From contig CAYRLW010000006.1 of NCBI GenBank assembly GCA_964425215.1, positions 1 to 64,000 of the forward strand: a DNA stretch of 64,000 nucleotides. Direction: 5' to 3'. The translations under genes were made by a program, and so were the position numbers. This document shows, one piece after another, positions 27,057 to 35,746 of this stretch (position 1 is its first letter; the number at the start of each line of letters is the position of its first letter). This stretch comes from CAYRLW01 sp964425215. GTDB taxonomy: Bacteria; Spirochaetota; Spirochaetia; Treponematales; Breznakiellaceae. The notes under the pieces were generated by a model. The model ran no database searches. It was not told the DNA's origin and saw only the letters and a program-made list of their open reading frames with translations.

Positions 27057-28301
27057 CTAAAAGAACTCCTTCTTAAGCCATTCGGTCAATTTTCCAAACA
27101 AAGGTTTCTGCCCCTTTTCCCGGGAACGAGCGTCCCCGCTCCTGTCGGGATTTTTAGGAGCGTCCCTGTCGGCCCCTTCCAAAACCAAACCCACCGCGGT
27201 GGAATATACGGGGCTCCGATACTCCTCCACAAGCCCTCCCACCGAAAGGGGTACCCCTATCCGGACGGAGAGGTTAAAAATATGGCTCGCCAATTCCATG
27301 ACCCCGGGGAGCTGGGACCCCCCGCCGGTCAGCACGATCCCGCCGCCCAGGGGCCGGGAAAGGGAAAGTTTATCCAACTTTTCCTTGGCTAAATTAAAAA
27401 TCTCTTCCATTCTGGGCTGAATGATCCGTAAAATTTGCGAACGGGGTATGGGCATGGGCGGACGGCCCCCAACCCCCGGGACAATGATATCCTCATCCCC
27501 TTCCAGGACCCCTTCCCAACAGCAACCAGCTTCGAGCTTTATTTTTTCCGCCGTCTCGAAGGAAAGATTTTTAATGATCGATAAATCGCTGGTTACCTGG
27601 GCTCCTCCCACCGGAATCGTGGAGGTCGAATAGGGCGCCCCCTCGGAATACACTAAAATATCCGTGGTACCTCCCCCTAAATCGATAAGGGCGACCCCCA
27701 GCTCCTTTTCTTCCTCCGTCAGGGTGGACCGCCCAGCGGCCAAGGACTGGAGGATTAGGTCGTTCACCCGAAAACCCGCCCGGTTGACGCATTTAATCAA
27801 ATTTTGAGCGCTGGTAACGGAACCGGTGATAATATGGACTTCCGCTTCCAAACGGACGCCGATCATATCCAGGGGATTCCTAATTCCCTTTTGATCGTCC
27901 ACGATGTAGGTCTGGGGAATTACATGCAGGACCTGCCGGTCCATCGGGATTACCACGGCCCGGGCCGCCTCGATAACCCGTTCAATGTCCGCGCTATCGA
28001 TCTCCCGGGTTTCCCTGTTTTTACCCGTTACGGCCACCACACCCCGGGAATTGAGACCCTCGATGTGAGCGCCGCCGATACCGGTCCAGCAGGAATGGAC
28101 TTCCCTGCCGCTCATCATTTCGGCCGCTTCTATGGCCGCCGTCACGGAACGGAGGGTGGCTTCTATATTTACCACGACTCCCTTGCGTAGCCCGGTGGAC
28201 GGACTTACCCCTACCCCCGTGATTTCGAGATTACCGTTTTCATTTCGTTCGCCTATAACGGCACACACCTTTGTGGTACCGATATCCAGGCCGACCACCA
28301 A
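27057..28301 (-). CDS. ftsA: Cell division protein FtsA
   Basis: This 414-aa actin-like protein tethers FtsZ to the membrane. It has the phosphate-binding DIGTTKVCAVIGE and the second motif LIDLGGGTTD. The C-terminus (KLTEWLKKEFF) is an amphipathic membrane-targeting helix. The start is TTG at 28301 or GTG at 28298; neither has a strong ribosome-binding site. It starts 7 bp after the ftsQ stop, so expression may depend on coupling. Confidence 0.97.
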   Translation of the reverse strand: MVVGLDIGTTKVCAVIGERNENGNLEITGVGVSPSTGLRKGVVVNIEATLRSVTAAIEAAEMMSGREVHSCWTGIGGAHIEGLNSRGVVAVTGKNRETREIDSADIERVIEAARAVVIPMDRQVLHVIPQTYIVDDQKGIRNPLDMIGVRLEAEVHIITGSVTSAQNLIKCVNRAGFRVNDLILQSLAAGRSTLTEEEKELGVALIDLGGGTTDILVYSEGAPYSTSTIPVGGAQVTSDLSIIKNLSFETAEKIKLEAGCCWEGVLEGDEDIIVPGVGGRPPMPIPRSQILRIIQPRMEEIFNLAKEKLDKLSLSRPLGGGIVLTGGGSQLPGVMELASHIFNLSVRIGVPLSVGGLVEEYRSPVYSTAVGLVLEGADRDAPKNPDRSGDARSREKGQKPLFGKLTEWLKKEFF

Positions 28302-28308
28302 TCCGTCG

Positions 28309-29142
28309 CTAGCCAGAGGAGGCCTCCTTCGTCCGGTACGCTATCGTACCGGTTCGGAAATCAATTTCGTCCGCGTCGATTCCCTTGGAAGCGAGCACGT
28401 CCAGTACGAGCATCATATACCGAAGGGATTGTTCGTTCAACTCGGGACCGGTTCTCACCCTGGTCTTTTGCCGCGCCGGGTAAAGAACCAACTCAAAACC
28501 GTCGTAGGCCTTCTTTTGTACTTGAATTTCCGAAATAAGGGCAAGTAGCTGGGGCGCGTTCTTGCTCATCCTATCTAATTCCTCAAACAGGGGGATAAGC
28601 TTTTCGGGCAACCGTAATCCCACATAGACCTTATCGAATTGGATTCCCGAAATGATGGGTAAATTTTGGCCCACGGTCCGGGCTTCTGGCAGATCGTTGC
28701 CCAACGCAAAAACCAGACCCTGATGGTCAAAATAGACGGGAGTGGACCGGCCCTGAACTAGGGTAAAGGCCATAGCCACGGCGGTCCTGCGGGTCACCGT
28801 TATAGAAACCGAATCGGGGTAGCGTTTTACCACCCGAGCCGATTCTACCAGGGGTAGCTGGGTCAACGCTTTTTCCACCGAATGGGGCCATACGCTGATA
28901 AACGTGGATTCCTTATCTATCCCCGCGGCCCGGAGTAAGGTAGCCCTGTCCAAACCGGGCAATTCGTTGATCGTTACGGTCTTAAGGGGCATACAAGGGG
29001 TTATTCCAAAGAACCAAATCAGCTCCACACCCAGGAGAACCGCGAAAACTAAAAGTATCCGTTTTAAAACCAGATCCAAACGCGGTTTGGTACGTTTTTC
29101 CGCTGGTAAAATATCATCAAAAAACAAGTACCCCTCAGACAT
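28309..29142 (-). CDS. ftsQ: Cell division protein FtsQ/DivIB
   Basis: This 277-aa bitopic protein has a transmembrane helix near residues 27-47 and a periplasmic POTRA domain starting at VTINELPGLDRATLLRA. The beta-domain follows. FtsQ joins FtsB and FtsL in the divisome. Place in the cluster (between ftsW and ftsA) and domain order support the call. It overlaps ftsW by 8 bp. Confidence 0.9.
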   Translation of the reverse strand: MSEGYLFFDDILPAEKRTKPRLDLVLKRILLVFAVLLGVELIWFFGITPCMPLKTVTINELPGLDRATLLRAAGIDKESTFISVWPHSVEKALTQLPLVESARVVKRYPDSVSITVTRRTAVAMAFTLVQGRSTPVYFDHQGLVFALGNDLPEARTVGQNLPIISGIQFDKVYVGLRLPEKLIPLFEELDRMSKNAPQLLALISEIQVQKKAYDGFELVLYPARQKTRVRTGPELNEQSLRYMMLVLDVLASKGIDADEIDFRTGTIAYRTKEASSG

Positions 29143-30280
29143 GGAAAACCTCCGGTTTTTGTGATTGCCGGGAAATATTTACGATTAACCCGGCGGAAAA
29201 CAGCATGGTCGCCAGGGACGATCCCCCGGCGGAAAAGAACGGAAGCGGCACCCCCGTGGCGGGCAAAGCTCCCGCAACCACCGCCACGTTTAAAAGGCCC
29301 TGGGACGCGATAATCGTTCCCATAGCACAGGCTAACAATCGCTGGAAAATCAAATCCGACCGTAGGGCGGCCCTAAACGAGCGGACGACAAAAACGCTAA
29401 AAAGGGCAAAAAAGAGGACCACCCCCATCAATCCCGCCTCTTCGGCAAAGGCGGAAAAGATAAAATCCGAATGAATTTCCGGGACGCTGGCGATTTTCCT
29501 CGTCCCCTGCCCTATGCCCTTACCCCACCAGCCCCCGGAAACGATGGTAAGAATGGAGGACCGGACCTGATATCCCGCACCGAGGGGATCCCATTCGGGA
29601 CTAATAAAGGTCATCAGCCGCCGGAGCCGATGCTCCTTGGTCAGCACTAGCAACAAGGAAAGGGGGGCCGTGAGTAAAGCGGCCGCGAAAAAATACCGCA
29701 ATTTAAGACCCGCTAAAAAGAAAATTACCAAAGCGTTTACCATGATGAACGAAGCGGTAGAAAAATTGTTTTGAAGATAGATGATTAGGAAAAACAACAC
29801 CGTAACAAGGGTTGGAGGAAGGACCGAGGTGAAAAAATTGTCCATCCGGTCCTTCTTTTTATCAAAAATATGGGCTAAATAGATAGGAAGTACCACTTTT
29901 ACCAACTCCGAGGGCTGGTAGGTAGAACTACCTATACGGATCCACCGGGAGGCGCCATTTTTTGACACCCCGATTCCGGGGAGAAAAGTTAACAAACAGA
30001 GGAACAGCACTCCCAGGACCAGGGGGCCTATAAAACGCCGAATCAAATCCAATTTGACCCGGGAAGCTATGGCAAAAAGAAGTAGACCCAGGGCCGCGTA
30101 GGCCACCTGTCGTTTTAAAAAGTACAAACCGTCGTGAAAAAAACGATCCGAAAAGGCAAAGGAGGCTGAATAAAGGGTAACCAAACCAAGCCCCACCAAA
30201 AGAAGGATGGAACCAACCAGAATAGGATCGGCAAAGGCTTTTAGGCTGTCTCTATCCACGTCGAATTGGTATCTGGTCAT
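29135..30280 (-). CDS. ftsW: Peptidoglycan glycosyltransferase FtsW
   Basis: This 381-aa SEDS protein has about ten membrane helices and polymerises septal glycan from lipid II. Family motifs include TLYSASFAF, GASRWIRIG, QPSELVK, the catalytic-loop region WWGKGIGQGTRK and PFFSAGGSS. The ATG at 30280 is chosen because it overlaps the mraY stop by 4 bp. The absence of a cognate penicillin-binding protein next to it is notable. Confidence 0.96.
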   Translation of the reverse strand: MTRYQFDVDRDSLKAFADPILVGSILLLVGLGLVTLYSASFAFSDRFFHDGLYFLKRQVAYAALGLLLFAIASRVKLDLIRRFIGPLVLGVLFLCLLTFLPGIGVSKNGASRWIRIGSSTYQPSELVKVVLPIYLAHIFDKKKDRMDNFFTSVLPPTLVTVLFFLIIYLQNNFSTASFIMVNALVIFFLAGLKLRYFFAAALLTAPLSLLLVLTKEHRLRRLMTFISPEWDPLGAGYQVRSSILTIVSGGWWGKGIGQGTRKIASVPEIHSDFIFSAFAEEAGLMGVVLFFALFSVFVVRSFRAALRSDLIFQRLLACAMGTIIASQGLLNVAVVAGALPATGVPLPFFSAGGSSLATMLFSAGLIVNISRQSQKPEVFHV

Positions 30281-31356
30281 TGAATTTTCAAGGTAGAGAG
30301 GGCAATAATGGCAAAGAGCCCCCCTAATATCCAAAAGCGAATGACTACCTTGGTCTCCGCCCAGCCGGATAATTCAAAATGATGATGAAGCGGAGCCATT
30401 TTAAAAATCCGCTTTTTCCGTAGTTTGTAGGACGCTACCTGTAAAATAACCGAAGCGGCTTCCAACACAAAAACGCCGCCGATCACGAGTACCAGAATCT
30501 CCTTCTTTAAAATTAACGATAGGGTCGCAATAACGCCCCCCATGGAAAGGCTTCCCACGTCACCCATAAATACTTCCGCAGGATGGGAATTAAACCATAA
30601 AAAGCCCACACAGGAACCGACCATGGCCAGGGAAAAGATAGTCAGCTCTCCAGCCCCTTTGATGTAGGGAATTCCGAGGTAGGAAGAGTAGTCGGACCGC
30701 CCTGAAAGGTACGTAAGAATGGATAGGGTAATAAAAACCATAATGACCAAACCCGTGGCCAAACCATCCAGCCCATCGGTTAGGTTCACCGCATTGGATT
30801 CCCCCACCAACAGCAAGACCGCGAAGGGAATCCAGAGCCATCCTAAATTTATGACGGGATTTTTAAAAAAGGGAATGTACAAATAGGAAATCTTATCACC
30901 GCCGGAAAAATAGAGGGTCAAGGAAATAAGGATGGCAACCCCAAACTGGCCCGCTAATTTTGCCCACGCGGGTAGGCCCGCAGAATTATGCCGGCTGACT
31001 TTTAGGTAATCGTCAATAAACCCCACAGCCCCGAAGCCCACAAAGGAAGCCAAAAGGACCCACATGTTAAAATTATCAAAATCCTGCCACAGGAGTACCG
31101 CCACCACCACCGATAGGATGATTAATATTCCTCCCATGGTCGGGGTTCCCCCCTTTTTAAGATGCGTTTGGGGCCCATCGTCCCGGATAGATTGGCCGAT
31201 TTTTAATTTTTGTAGGGACTCTATAATACGGGGCCCTAAAAGATACGAAATTAAGAGAGCCGTCAAGGCCGCGTAGGCACCCCGGAACGTAAGATACCGA
31301 AATACGTTAAGGGGAGTAAAATATTTAACCAAGGGATAGATAAACTCTAAAAACAT
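30277..31356 (-). CDS. mraY: Phospho-N-acetylmuramoyl-pentapeptide-transferase
   Basis: This 359-aa integral membrane enzyme (EC 2.7.8.13) makes lipid I from UDP-MurNAc-pentapeptide. Conserved segments are GGTPTMGG, FIDDYLK, the NLTDGLDGLA catalytic loop and the MAPLHHHFE motif. It lies four bases after murF and overlaps ftsW. Confidence 0.98.
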   Translation of the reverse strand: MFLEFIYPLVKYFTPLNVFRYLTFRGAYAALTALLISYLLGPRIIESLQKLKIGQSIRDDGPQTHLKKGGTPTMGGILIILSVVVAVLLWQDFDNFNMWVLLASFVGFGAVGFIDDYLKVSRHNSAGLPAWAKLAGQFGVAILISLTLYFSGGDKISYLYIPFFKNPVINLGWLWIPFAVLLLVGESNAVNLTDGLDGLATGLVIMVFITLSILTYLSGRSDYSSYLGIPYIKGAGELTIFSLAMVGSCVGFLWFNSHPAEVFMGDVGSLSMGGVIATLSLILKKEILVLVIGGVFVLEAASVILQVASYKLRKKRIFKMAPLHHHFELSGWAETKVVIRFWILGGLFAIIALSTLKIQ

Positions 31357-31360
31357 CGGA

Positions 31361-32830
31361 CTAGACTCCTTCCTGGATTTTCAGGTTTTTGTCGATGGAA
31401 GGCAAAATGACCTCGGTTAACCGTTCTAAAGCGGTTCCCCTGGAACCCTTTAACAAAACCAAATCCCCTTCCGTCAGGAGGGGTACCATTTTCTGCTTTA
31501 AAATTTCCATATCGTCGGAGCGGATAATCAAAGGTTTTGGATACGCCAGGTTTGCACCAGCTTGTACGGTCGAATAGACCTCCTCCAAGGCGTGTTTAAT
31601 GTCCTCGGTTTCCGGACCAAATAAAACTACGATCTGGGCTTTGGAGGAAGCCAGAAGACGGCCCAATTTTCGGTGTTCCTCCATGGATGCGGAACCCAAT
31701 TCTAACATGGACCCTATTACGTATACCCTGCGGCCGGGCCAATCCACGGAATCGCAGAATTCGATGGCCGCCGCTACGGCTTCGGGGTTAGCGTTATAAC
31801 AATCCTGAACCACCGTCACGGGGCCGCGAAAAATTTCCCCCCGACCAAATAGGGGTTTAGCGTTGGCCAGGGCCTGCCGAATACCGTCGGCCCGAACCCC
31901 AGCCTCTTCCGCTATCGCCGCTGCGGCCAGGGCGTTGAACACGTTATGAAGCCCCGGCAGGGCAAAACGAACCTTTTTCCCGGCCCACACAAGCTCCGTC
32001 CCTTCCAAACCCAAACTTTTATACCCGCCAAAGCTGGCCATAGAATCGGTACCGTAGGAACGGACTCGGCCCCGAACCCCTTCGGCCAAAAAGGCGGAAA
32101 AGGAATCCCGTTCCGGGATAAGGGCTACTTCGGCCCCGGAAAATTGGGAAAATATGGCTTTTTTTTCTTTAGCTATAGCCTCTTGACTACCGAGAATACC
32201 GATATGGGCGGTCCCGATATTGGTAATCAGGGCGATGTGAGGCCGAAGCACCCGGGCTAATTCCTCTATTTCTCCAAAGCGGTTCATCCCCATTTCAAAA
32301 ATTCCAACCCGGTGTTCCCGTCGAACCGTGAATACCGATAGCGGAAGTCCGGTTTCGGAATTAAGGTTCCCCGGGTTCATAACCACCGGTTTTTCCAGGG
32401 CGATCATGGCAGCCGCCAGCTCTTTGGTGGTGGTTTTGCCCGCCGACCCGGTAATACCGATCCGTAGAAGCTGGGGAAAGAACCGAAGATAGGCCCCCGC
32501 CGCATCCTGTAGGGCCCTTAGCGTATCGGGAACAATTACCAAAACCCCGTTATACCGTTCCGCCGCAGACCGAAGAGCCGGACCCATGGAGTCCATCCGG
32601 GATTGGGCCACCATCGCCATGGTAGCTCCGGCGGCGAAGGCGTTTTCCACAAATCGATGCCCGTCTTGGGAGGACCCCACCAGAGCCACAAAGAGGGCCC
32701 CCGGAGACACGGTCCGGGAATCGATACAAACGGAGCTGAAACCCCTCTTTTTATCCGATACGGCAGGAAAGAGAGAAGCGCCCACCGAAGGGACTAAATT
32801 TTCTAAATCCATCAACATGGGTTCACCCAT
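31361..32830 (-). CDS. murF: UDP-MurNAc-tripeptide--D-alanyl-D-alanine ligase
   Basis: This 489-aa Mur ligase (EC 6.3.2.10) adds D-Ala-D-Ala. The P-loop is GSAGKTTTKE near residue 128 and the central-domain NAxNALAAAA-like segment (HNVFNALAAAA) is present. The first ATG (32830) overlaps ftsL by 8 bp; in-frame ATGs at 32818 and 32812 are also possible. MurC, MurD, MurE and MurG are not in this window. Confidence 0.95.
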   Translation of the reverse strand: MGEPMLMDLENLVPSVGASLFPAVSDKKRGFSSVCIDSRTVSPGALFVALVGSSQDGHRFVENAFAAGATMAMVAQSRMDSMGPALRSAAERYNGVLVIVPDTLRALQDAAGAYLRFFPQLLRIGITGSAGKTTTKELAAAMIALEKPVVMNPGNLNSETGLPLSVFTVRREHRVGIFEMGMNRFGEIEELARVLRPHIALITNIGTAHIGILGSQEAIAKEKKAIFSQFSGAEVALIPERDSFSAFLAEGVRGRVRSYGTDSMASFGGYKSLGLEGTELVWAGKKVRFALPGLHNVFNALAAAAIAEEAGVRADGIRQALANAKPLFGRGEIFRGPVTVVQDCYNANPEAVAAAIEFCDSVDWPGRRVYVIGSMLELGSASMEEHRKLGRLLASSKAQIVVLFGPETEDIKHALEEVYSTVQAGANLAYPKPLIIRSDDMEILKQKMVPLLTEGDLVLLKGSRGTALERLTEVILPSIDKNLKIQEGV

Positions 32831-33113
32831 CGTTTCGTTTCCCGTTTTCTATGTGAATTTGCAACACCTGTTCGGGGGGCTTTTTCTTTAGGCCCAAATC
32901 CGTACGGGCAATTTGTTCGATCCGCTGGGGTGAAGAAAGGACAGCTATTCCGGCGATAAGTTTTTTATTGCTTTCCAGCCACTGCTGCTGGGCTGCCTCA
33001 AGGGATTTAAGATCCTCCGCGACGGAGCGATAGCGGGAAGCCTGTGCGGCGGTAAGGGCCAGCATAAGGGGAATGGTCAACACTAAAAAATAAAAAACGA
33101 TACGGGGTTTCAC
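32823..33113 (-). CDS. ftsL: FtsL-like division protein
   Basis: This 96-aa bitopic protein has one transmembrane helix (residues 5-24) followed by a leucine-zipper-like coiled coil and a C-terminal segment with IEQIARTDLGLKK, typical of FtsL/FtsB proteins. Sequence similarity is weak by nature. Position between rsmH and murF is decisive. It overlaps rsmH by 4 bp. Confidence 0.85.
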   Translation of the reverse strand: MKPRIVFYFLVLTIPLMLALTAAQASRYRSVAEDLKSLEAAQQQWLESNKKLIAGIAVLSSPQRIEQIARTDLGLKKKPPEQVLQIHIENGKRNDG

Positions 33114-34063
33114 GATTGAGTGTCCTCTTCTAATACCTTTTCTACCACCCGTAGTTTCGCGCTTCGCGAAGGAGGGTTACTCCGAATTTCTTCTTCCGAA
33201 GGTCCTACGGCTTTTCGTGTTAGTATATTCACGATTCGACGGCCCTTACATGTACATATCGGCGCGGTTGGAGGACAAGTGCAGTCCTTGTTTTTCTCTT
33301 GAAAAAATTTTTTTACTATCCGATCTTCCAGGGAATGGAACGTAATAACGCCCAAGCGTCCCCCTACGTCCAAACAATCCAAAGCCGATTCCAACAACCC
33401 CTCCAATTGGGACAATTCCCCGTTTACCGCGATTCTAAGGGCCTGGAAAGTTTTAGTTGCCGGATGGGTCGGCCCATGTCGATAAAACGGAGGAACCGCC
33501 CGTTCCACAATCGACGCCAGGGCCGACGCGGTGGTAATGCGGGAACGTTTGCGATTTTCCACAATAGCCCGGGCGATTCGCCGGGAGAACCGTTCCTCCG
33601 CGTTTTGATACAGCAGATCCGCCAGCTCCTGTTCTTTTAACGTAGCGATTAGATCTTCGGCGCTGGACCCTCGGGAAGGATCAATCCGCATATCCAACAC
33701 CTCATCCTTTCTAAAACTAAAGCCCCGGCCGCTTTTTTCGTAATGGAAAACGCTTACCCCTAAATCTATAAGAATTGTGTTGGGCCGTTTAAGGTCCCGG
33801 TTTAGATCCGCGAAAAATTCCTGAGACCACCCGGAATAGAAGTGAATCCGATCCCCAAATTCCGCCAGCCTCTGACGGGCAATCTCCTGTATCTGGGGGT
33901 CCGCATCCACCCCGATTATTTTTAAACTCGGGAACCGGGAAAGGAATGCATAGCTATGCCCCCCTTCGCCCAGGGTAGCGTCAACCATCAATTCCCCTTC
34001 GGACCGGGGGGCCAGGTATTCGAGGGTTTCTTGCAACAGGACCGGTGTGTGAACGATATCCAT
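33110..34063 (-). CDS. rsmH: 16S rRNA (cytosine-1402-N4) methyltransferase
   Basis: This 317-aa SAM-dependent methyltransferase (RsmH/MraW) has the segments HTPVLLQETL, DATLGEGGHS, GRGFSF and FHSLEDRIVK, which are diagnostic of the family. It follows mraZ after 11 bp, the standard dcw order. Confidence 0.98.
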   Translation of the reverse strand: MDIVHTPVLLQETLEYLAPRSEGELMVDATLGEGGHSYAFLSRFPSLKIIGVDADPQIQEIARQRLAEFGDRIHFYSGWSQEFFADLNRDLKRPNTILIDLGVSVFHYEKSGRGFSFRKDEVLDMRIDPSRGSSAEDLIATLKEQELADLLYQNAEERFSRRIARAIVENRKRSRITTASALASIVERAVPPFYRHGPTHPATKTFQALRIAVNGELSQLEGLLESALDCLDVGGRLGVITFHSLEDRIVKKFFQEKNKDCTCPPTAPICTCKGRRIVNILTRKAVGPSEEEIRSNPPSRSAKLRVVEKVLEEDTQS

Positions 34064-34074
34064 CCAGATCCTCC

Positions 34075-34518
34075 CTACAAAAATACCGAGCCCAGCTCTT
34101 CGGCCGCGGCTTGGAACTCCGCCTCATTCTGGGACCAATATTCCTTATACTGGTCCGCGTCCCATACCTCTATATACTTGTCGATCCCTAGGATCACGCA
34201 ATCCCGGGATAAGCCCGCGAATTCCCGAAGGCTCTGGGGTACCGCTACCCTTCCGGCCTTATCAATTTCCACTTCCTGGGCGGGGGCGATAATTCTCCGC
34301 TGAACCAACCGTGAACGGGCCTGAAATGGAGAGGTGGCCTCCATTAATTTTTGAGAAAGCTGTTTCCATTGTTCGGGGGCAAACAACCACAGGCATCGAT
34401 CGACCCCTTGGGTAAGGATAAGGACATTCCCCGGGAGCTCCGACCGCAATCGGGCCGGCAGGCTGATACGCCCTTTTTCATCTAATGTGTTTTTAAACTC
34501 CCCGGTTAACAATTCCAT
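34075..34518 (-). CDS. mraZ: Transcriptional regulator MraZ
   Basis: This 147-aa protein has tandem SpoVT/AbrB-like MraZ domains. The N-terminal FKNTLDEKGRISLPARLR and the second-domain VEIDKAGRVAVPQSLREF give the DxxGR signatures. MraZ represses the dcw operon in other bacteria by binding GTGGG repeats, and such repeats lie directly upstream. The ATG at 34518 is chosen over 34563 because the longer reading would translate the repeat region and lacks homology. Confidence 0.96.
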   Translation of the reverse strand: MELLTGEFKNTLDEKGRISLPARLRSELPGNVLILTQGVDRCLWLFAPEQWKQLSQKLMEATSPFQARSRLVQRRIIAPAQEVEIDKAGRVAVPQSLREFAGLSRDCVILGIDKYIEVWDADQYKEYWSQNEAEFQAAAEELGSVFL

Positions 34519-34563
34519 TCCACTTTTTCCTATTATTTCCCACTTTCTCCCACTAGTCTCCAT
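34518..34563 (-). promoter_or_regulatory. MraZ operator: GTGGG-type repeats at 10-bp spacing
   Basis: On the minus strand, units starting at 34553, 34543, 34533 and 34523 read GTGGGA, GTGGGA, ATAGGA and GTGGAA. A fifth weak unit, ATGGAG, starts at 34563. The exact 10-bp spacing and the GTGGG core match known MraZ boxes (TGGG repeats with short spacers). The array runs from the -10 region to the mraZ start codon and includes the ribosome-binding site. Confidence 0.85.
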
Positions 34564-34590
34564 TATTTACACATAAATTTCTCCCGTCAA
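34562..34590 (-). promoter_or_regulatory. sigma70 promoter of the dcw operon (mraZ)
   Basis: On the minus strand, TTGACG (34590-34585) is followed after 17 bp by AATAAT (34567-34562), a good sigma70 match. Initiation would occur within the MraZ repeat array. Confidence 0.65.
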
Positions 34591-34651
34591 TAATGGTTTC
34601 TAAAGAAAAAGTTATAAATAGTATTTTTTTTAAAAATGACCTACACTTCAG

Positions 34652-34657
34652 TATAGT
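34652..34657 (+). promoter_or_regulatory. Possible -10 element of the 34708-35632 genes
   Basis: TATAGT at 34652-34657 is a good -10 hexamer, but only an A/T-rich sequence (TTTAAA) stands at the -35 position. Initiation near 34664 would favour the ATG at 34708 as first start codon. Confidence 0.35.
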
Positions 34658-34707
34658 AGTGCCCCAACGGATTGCGTTTTTACCAAAAGAGGGGCTATTA
34701 TTGGCCC

Positions 34708-34950
34708 ATGTACACCACCGAATTCTTTATCGTATTCCCCGAAGGGGATACCCAGGAGATCGCGCATAGCCTACCTATAAACGAATTGGTGGATATCAAT
34801 GGAAATCCCCTAGCCCTTCCGTTGGTGACGAATCGCTGTATCGTATTCCGTGTTTCCCGGCGAATTCAAAAGGAAAACCGCTGGGGCCAGCAAATTTTCC
34901 ACTATTTAGAGCTCATGAGCGCCCAGGAACTGCTCCCCTATGTGGGATAA
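34708..34950 (+). CDS. Small hypothetical protein upstream of the nuclease-like gene
   Basis: This 80-aa protein has no recognised family. The ATG at 34708 has AGAGGGG about 13 bases upstream; a TTG at 34672 in the same frame is an alternative. The sequence looks like a compact beta-rich domain, with conserved-looking PINELVDINGNPL. The 11-bp overlap with the next gene indicates coupling. It is transcribed divergently from the dcw operon. Confidence 0.6.
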   Translation: MYTTEFFIVFPEGDTQEIAHSLPINELVDINGNPLALPLVTNRCIVFRVSRRIQKENRWGQQIFHYLELMSAQELLPYVG

Positions 34951-35632
34951 GGCCCCCCGGTCCATAGGAACCGAACGGGAAAGCAGTCTCCACGCGGAAT
35001 TAAAACATTTTTACGCGGGGGCCCACGGAACGGTAGAAGTTCCCCTGGGCCCCTACGTCTGCGACGTCCATAGCGAATACGGGGAAATTATTGAAATACA
35101 AACCGGTAGTTTTGGGCCCCTTAAAGATAAGGTGGCCTACCTTATCGACCGCTTTCCTCTTAAAATCGTCCATCCCATACAAACGGTGCGCCACATTGAA
35201 TTGTCCGACCCCTCAGGGGCTTTGCTGTACCGCCGAAAAAGTCCACGGCGAGGTACAATTTGGGACCTCTTTACCGCCCTGGTGTACGCCCCCCGGCTTC
35301 CCCTTTTTCCGAATCTTTCCGTGGAATTAGTGTTCCTGGAGATTCTGGAAAAGCGGGTTCAGGATGGTAAGGGGTCCTGGCGCCGCCGGGGTATTAGCCT
35401 TCGGGACAAAAAAATCCTGGAACGCCAGGGGGAACTTTTACTGCGTCATCCCCGGGATTACGCTTGTTTTGTTCCCTTCGCGGACGACGAGCCCTTTACG
35501 ACAAAGGATTTAGCCCAAAGGGTTCACATTTCCCCTTCCATAGCGGGAAAGACGGTGTACGTCCTTTCGATTCTGGGAACCATCGAGCGCCAAGGGAAAA
35601 GGGGTAACGCCTGGGTCTATGGGAAAAAATAG
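34940..35632 (+). CDS. Possible PD-(D/E)XK-like protein with C-terminal winged helix
   Basis: The function of this 230-aa protein is not established. Residues 18-75 read like a restriction-endonuclease-like core. Glu20 lies in a helix, then Asp42 in PYVCDVHSE, then Glu52-Ile-Gln54 in IIEIQTGSFGPL, and Lys62/Lys64. This gives a D...ExQ arrangement instead of D...ExK. The last 50 residues (EPFTTKDLAQRVHISPSIAG onward) look like a helix-turn-helix domain. It could be a DNA-processing enzyme or an inactive DNA-binding derivative. Coupling to the 80-aa gene suggests a two-component unit. Confidence 0.6.
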   Translation: MWDKAPRSIGTERESSLHAELKHFYAGAHGTVEVPLGPYVCDVHSEYGEIIEIQTGSFGPLKDKVAYLIDRFPLKIVHPIQTVRHIELSDPSGALLYRRKSPRRGTIWDLFTALVYAPRLPLFPNLSVELVFLEILEKRVQDGKGSWRRRGISLRDKKILERQGELLLRHPRDYACFVPFADDEPFTTKDLAQRVHISPSIAGKTVYVLSILGTIERQGKRGNAWVYGKK

Positions 35633-35671
35633 GAGTCATTGGTCGGATAGGAGTCAACAGTCCGAGGGGTA

Positions 35672-35705
35672 TTAAAAAAACGCCGCCCCTTGCGGGGACG
35701 GCGTC
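35672..35705 (-). terminator. Intrinsic terminator downstream of the flaA genes
   Basis: On the minus strand, ACGCCGTCCCC pairs with GGGGCGGCGT around the loop GCAA, with one bulge, and is followed by TTTTTTT (35680-35674). It ends the flaA transcription unit. Confidence 0.9.
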
Positions 35706-35746
35706 TAGATTCATCAGGATTCGATGGAATTTTTACCAGTGGTATT

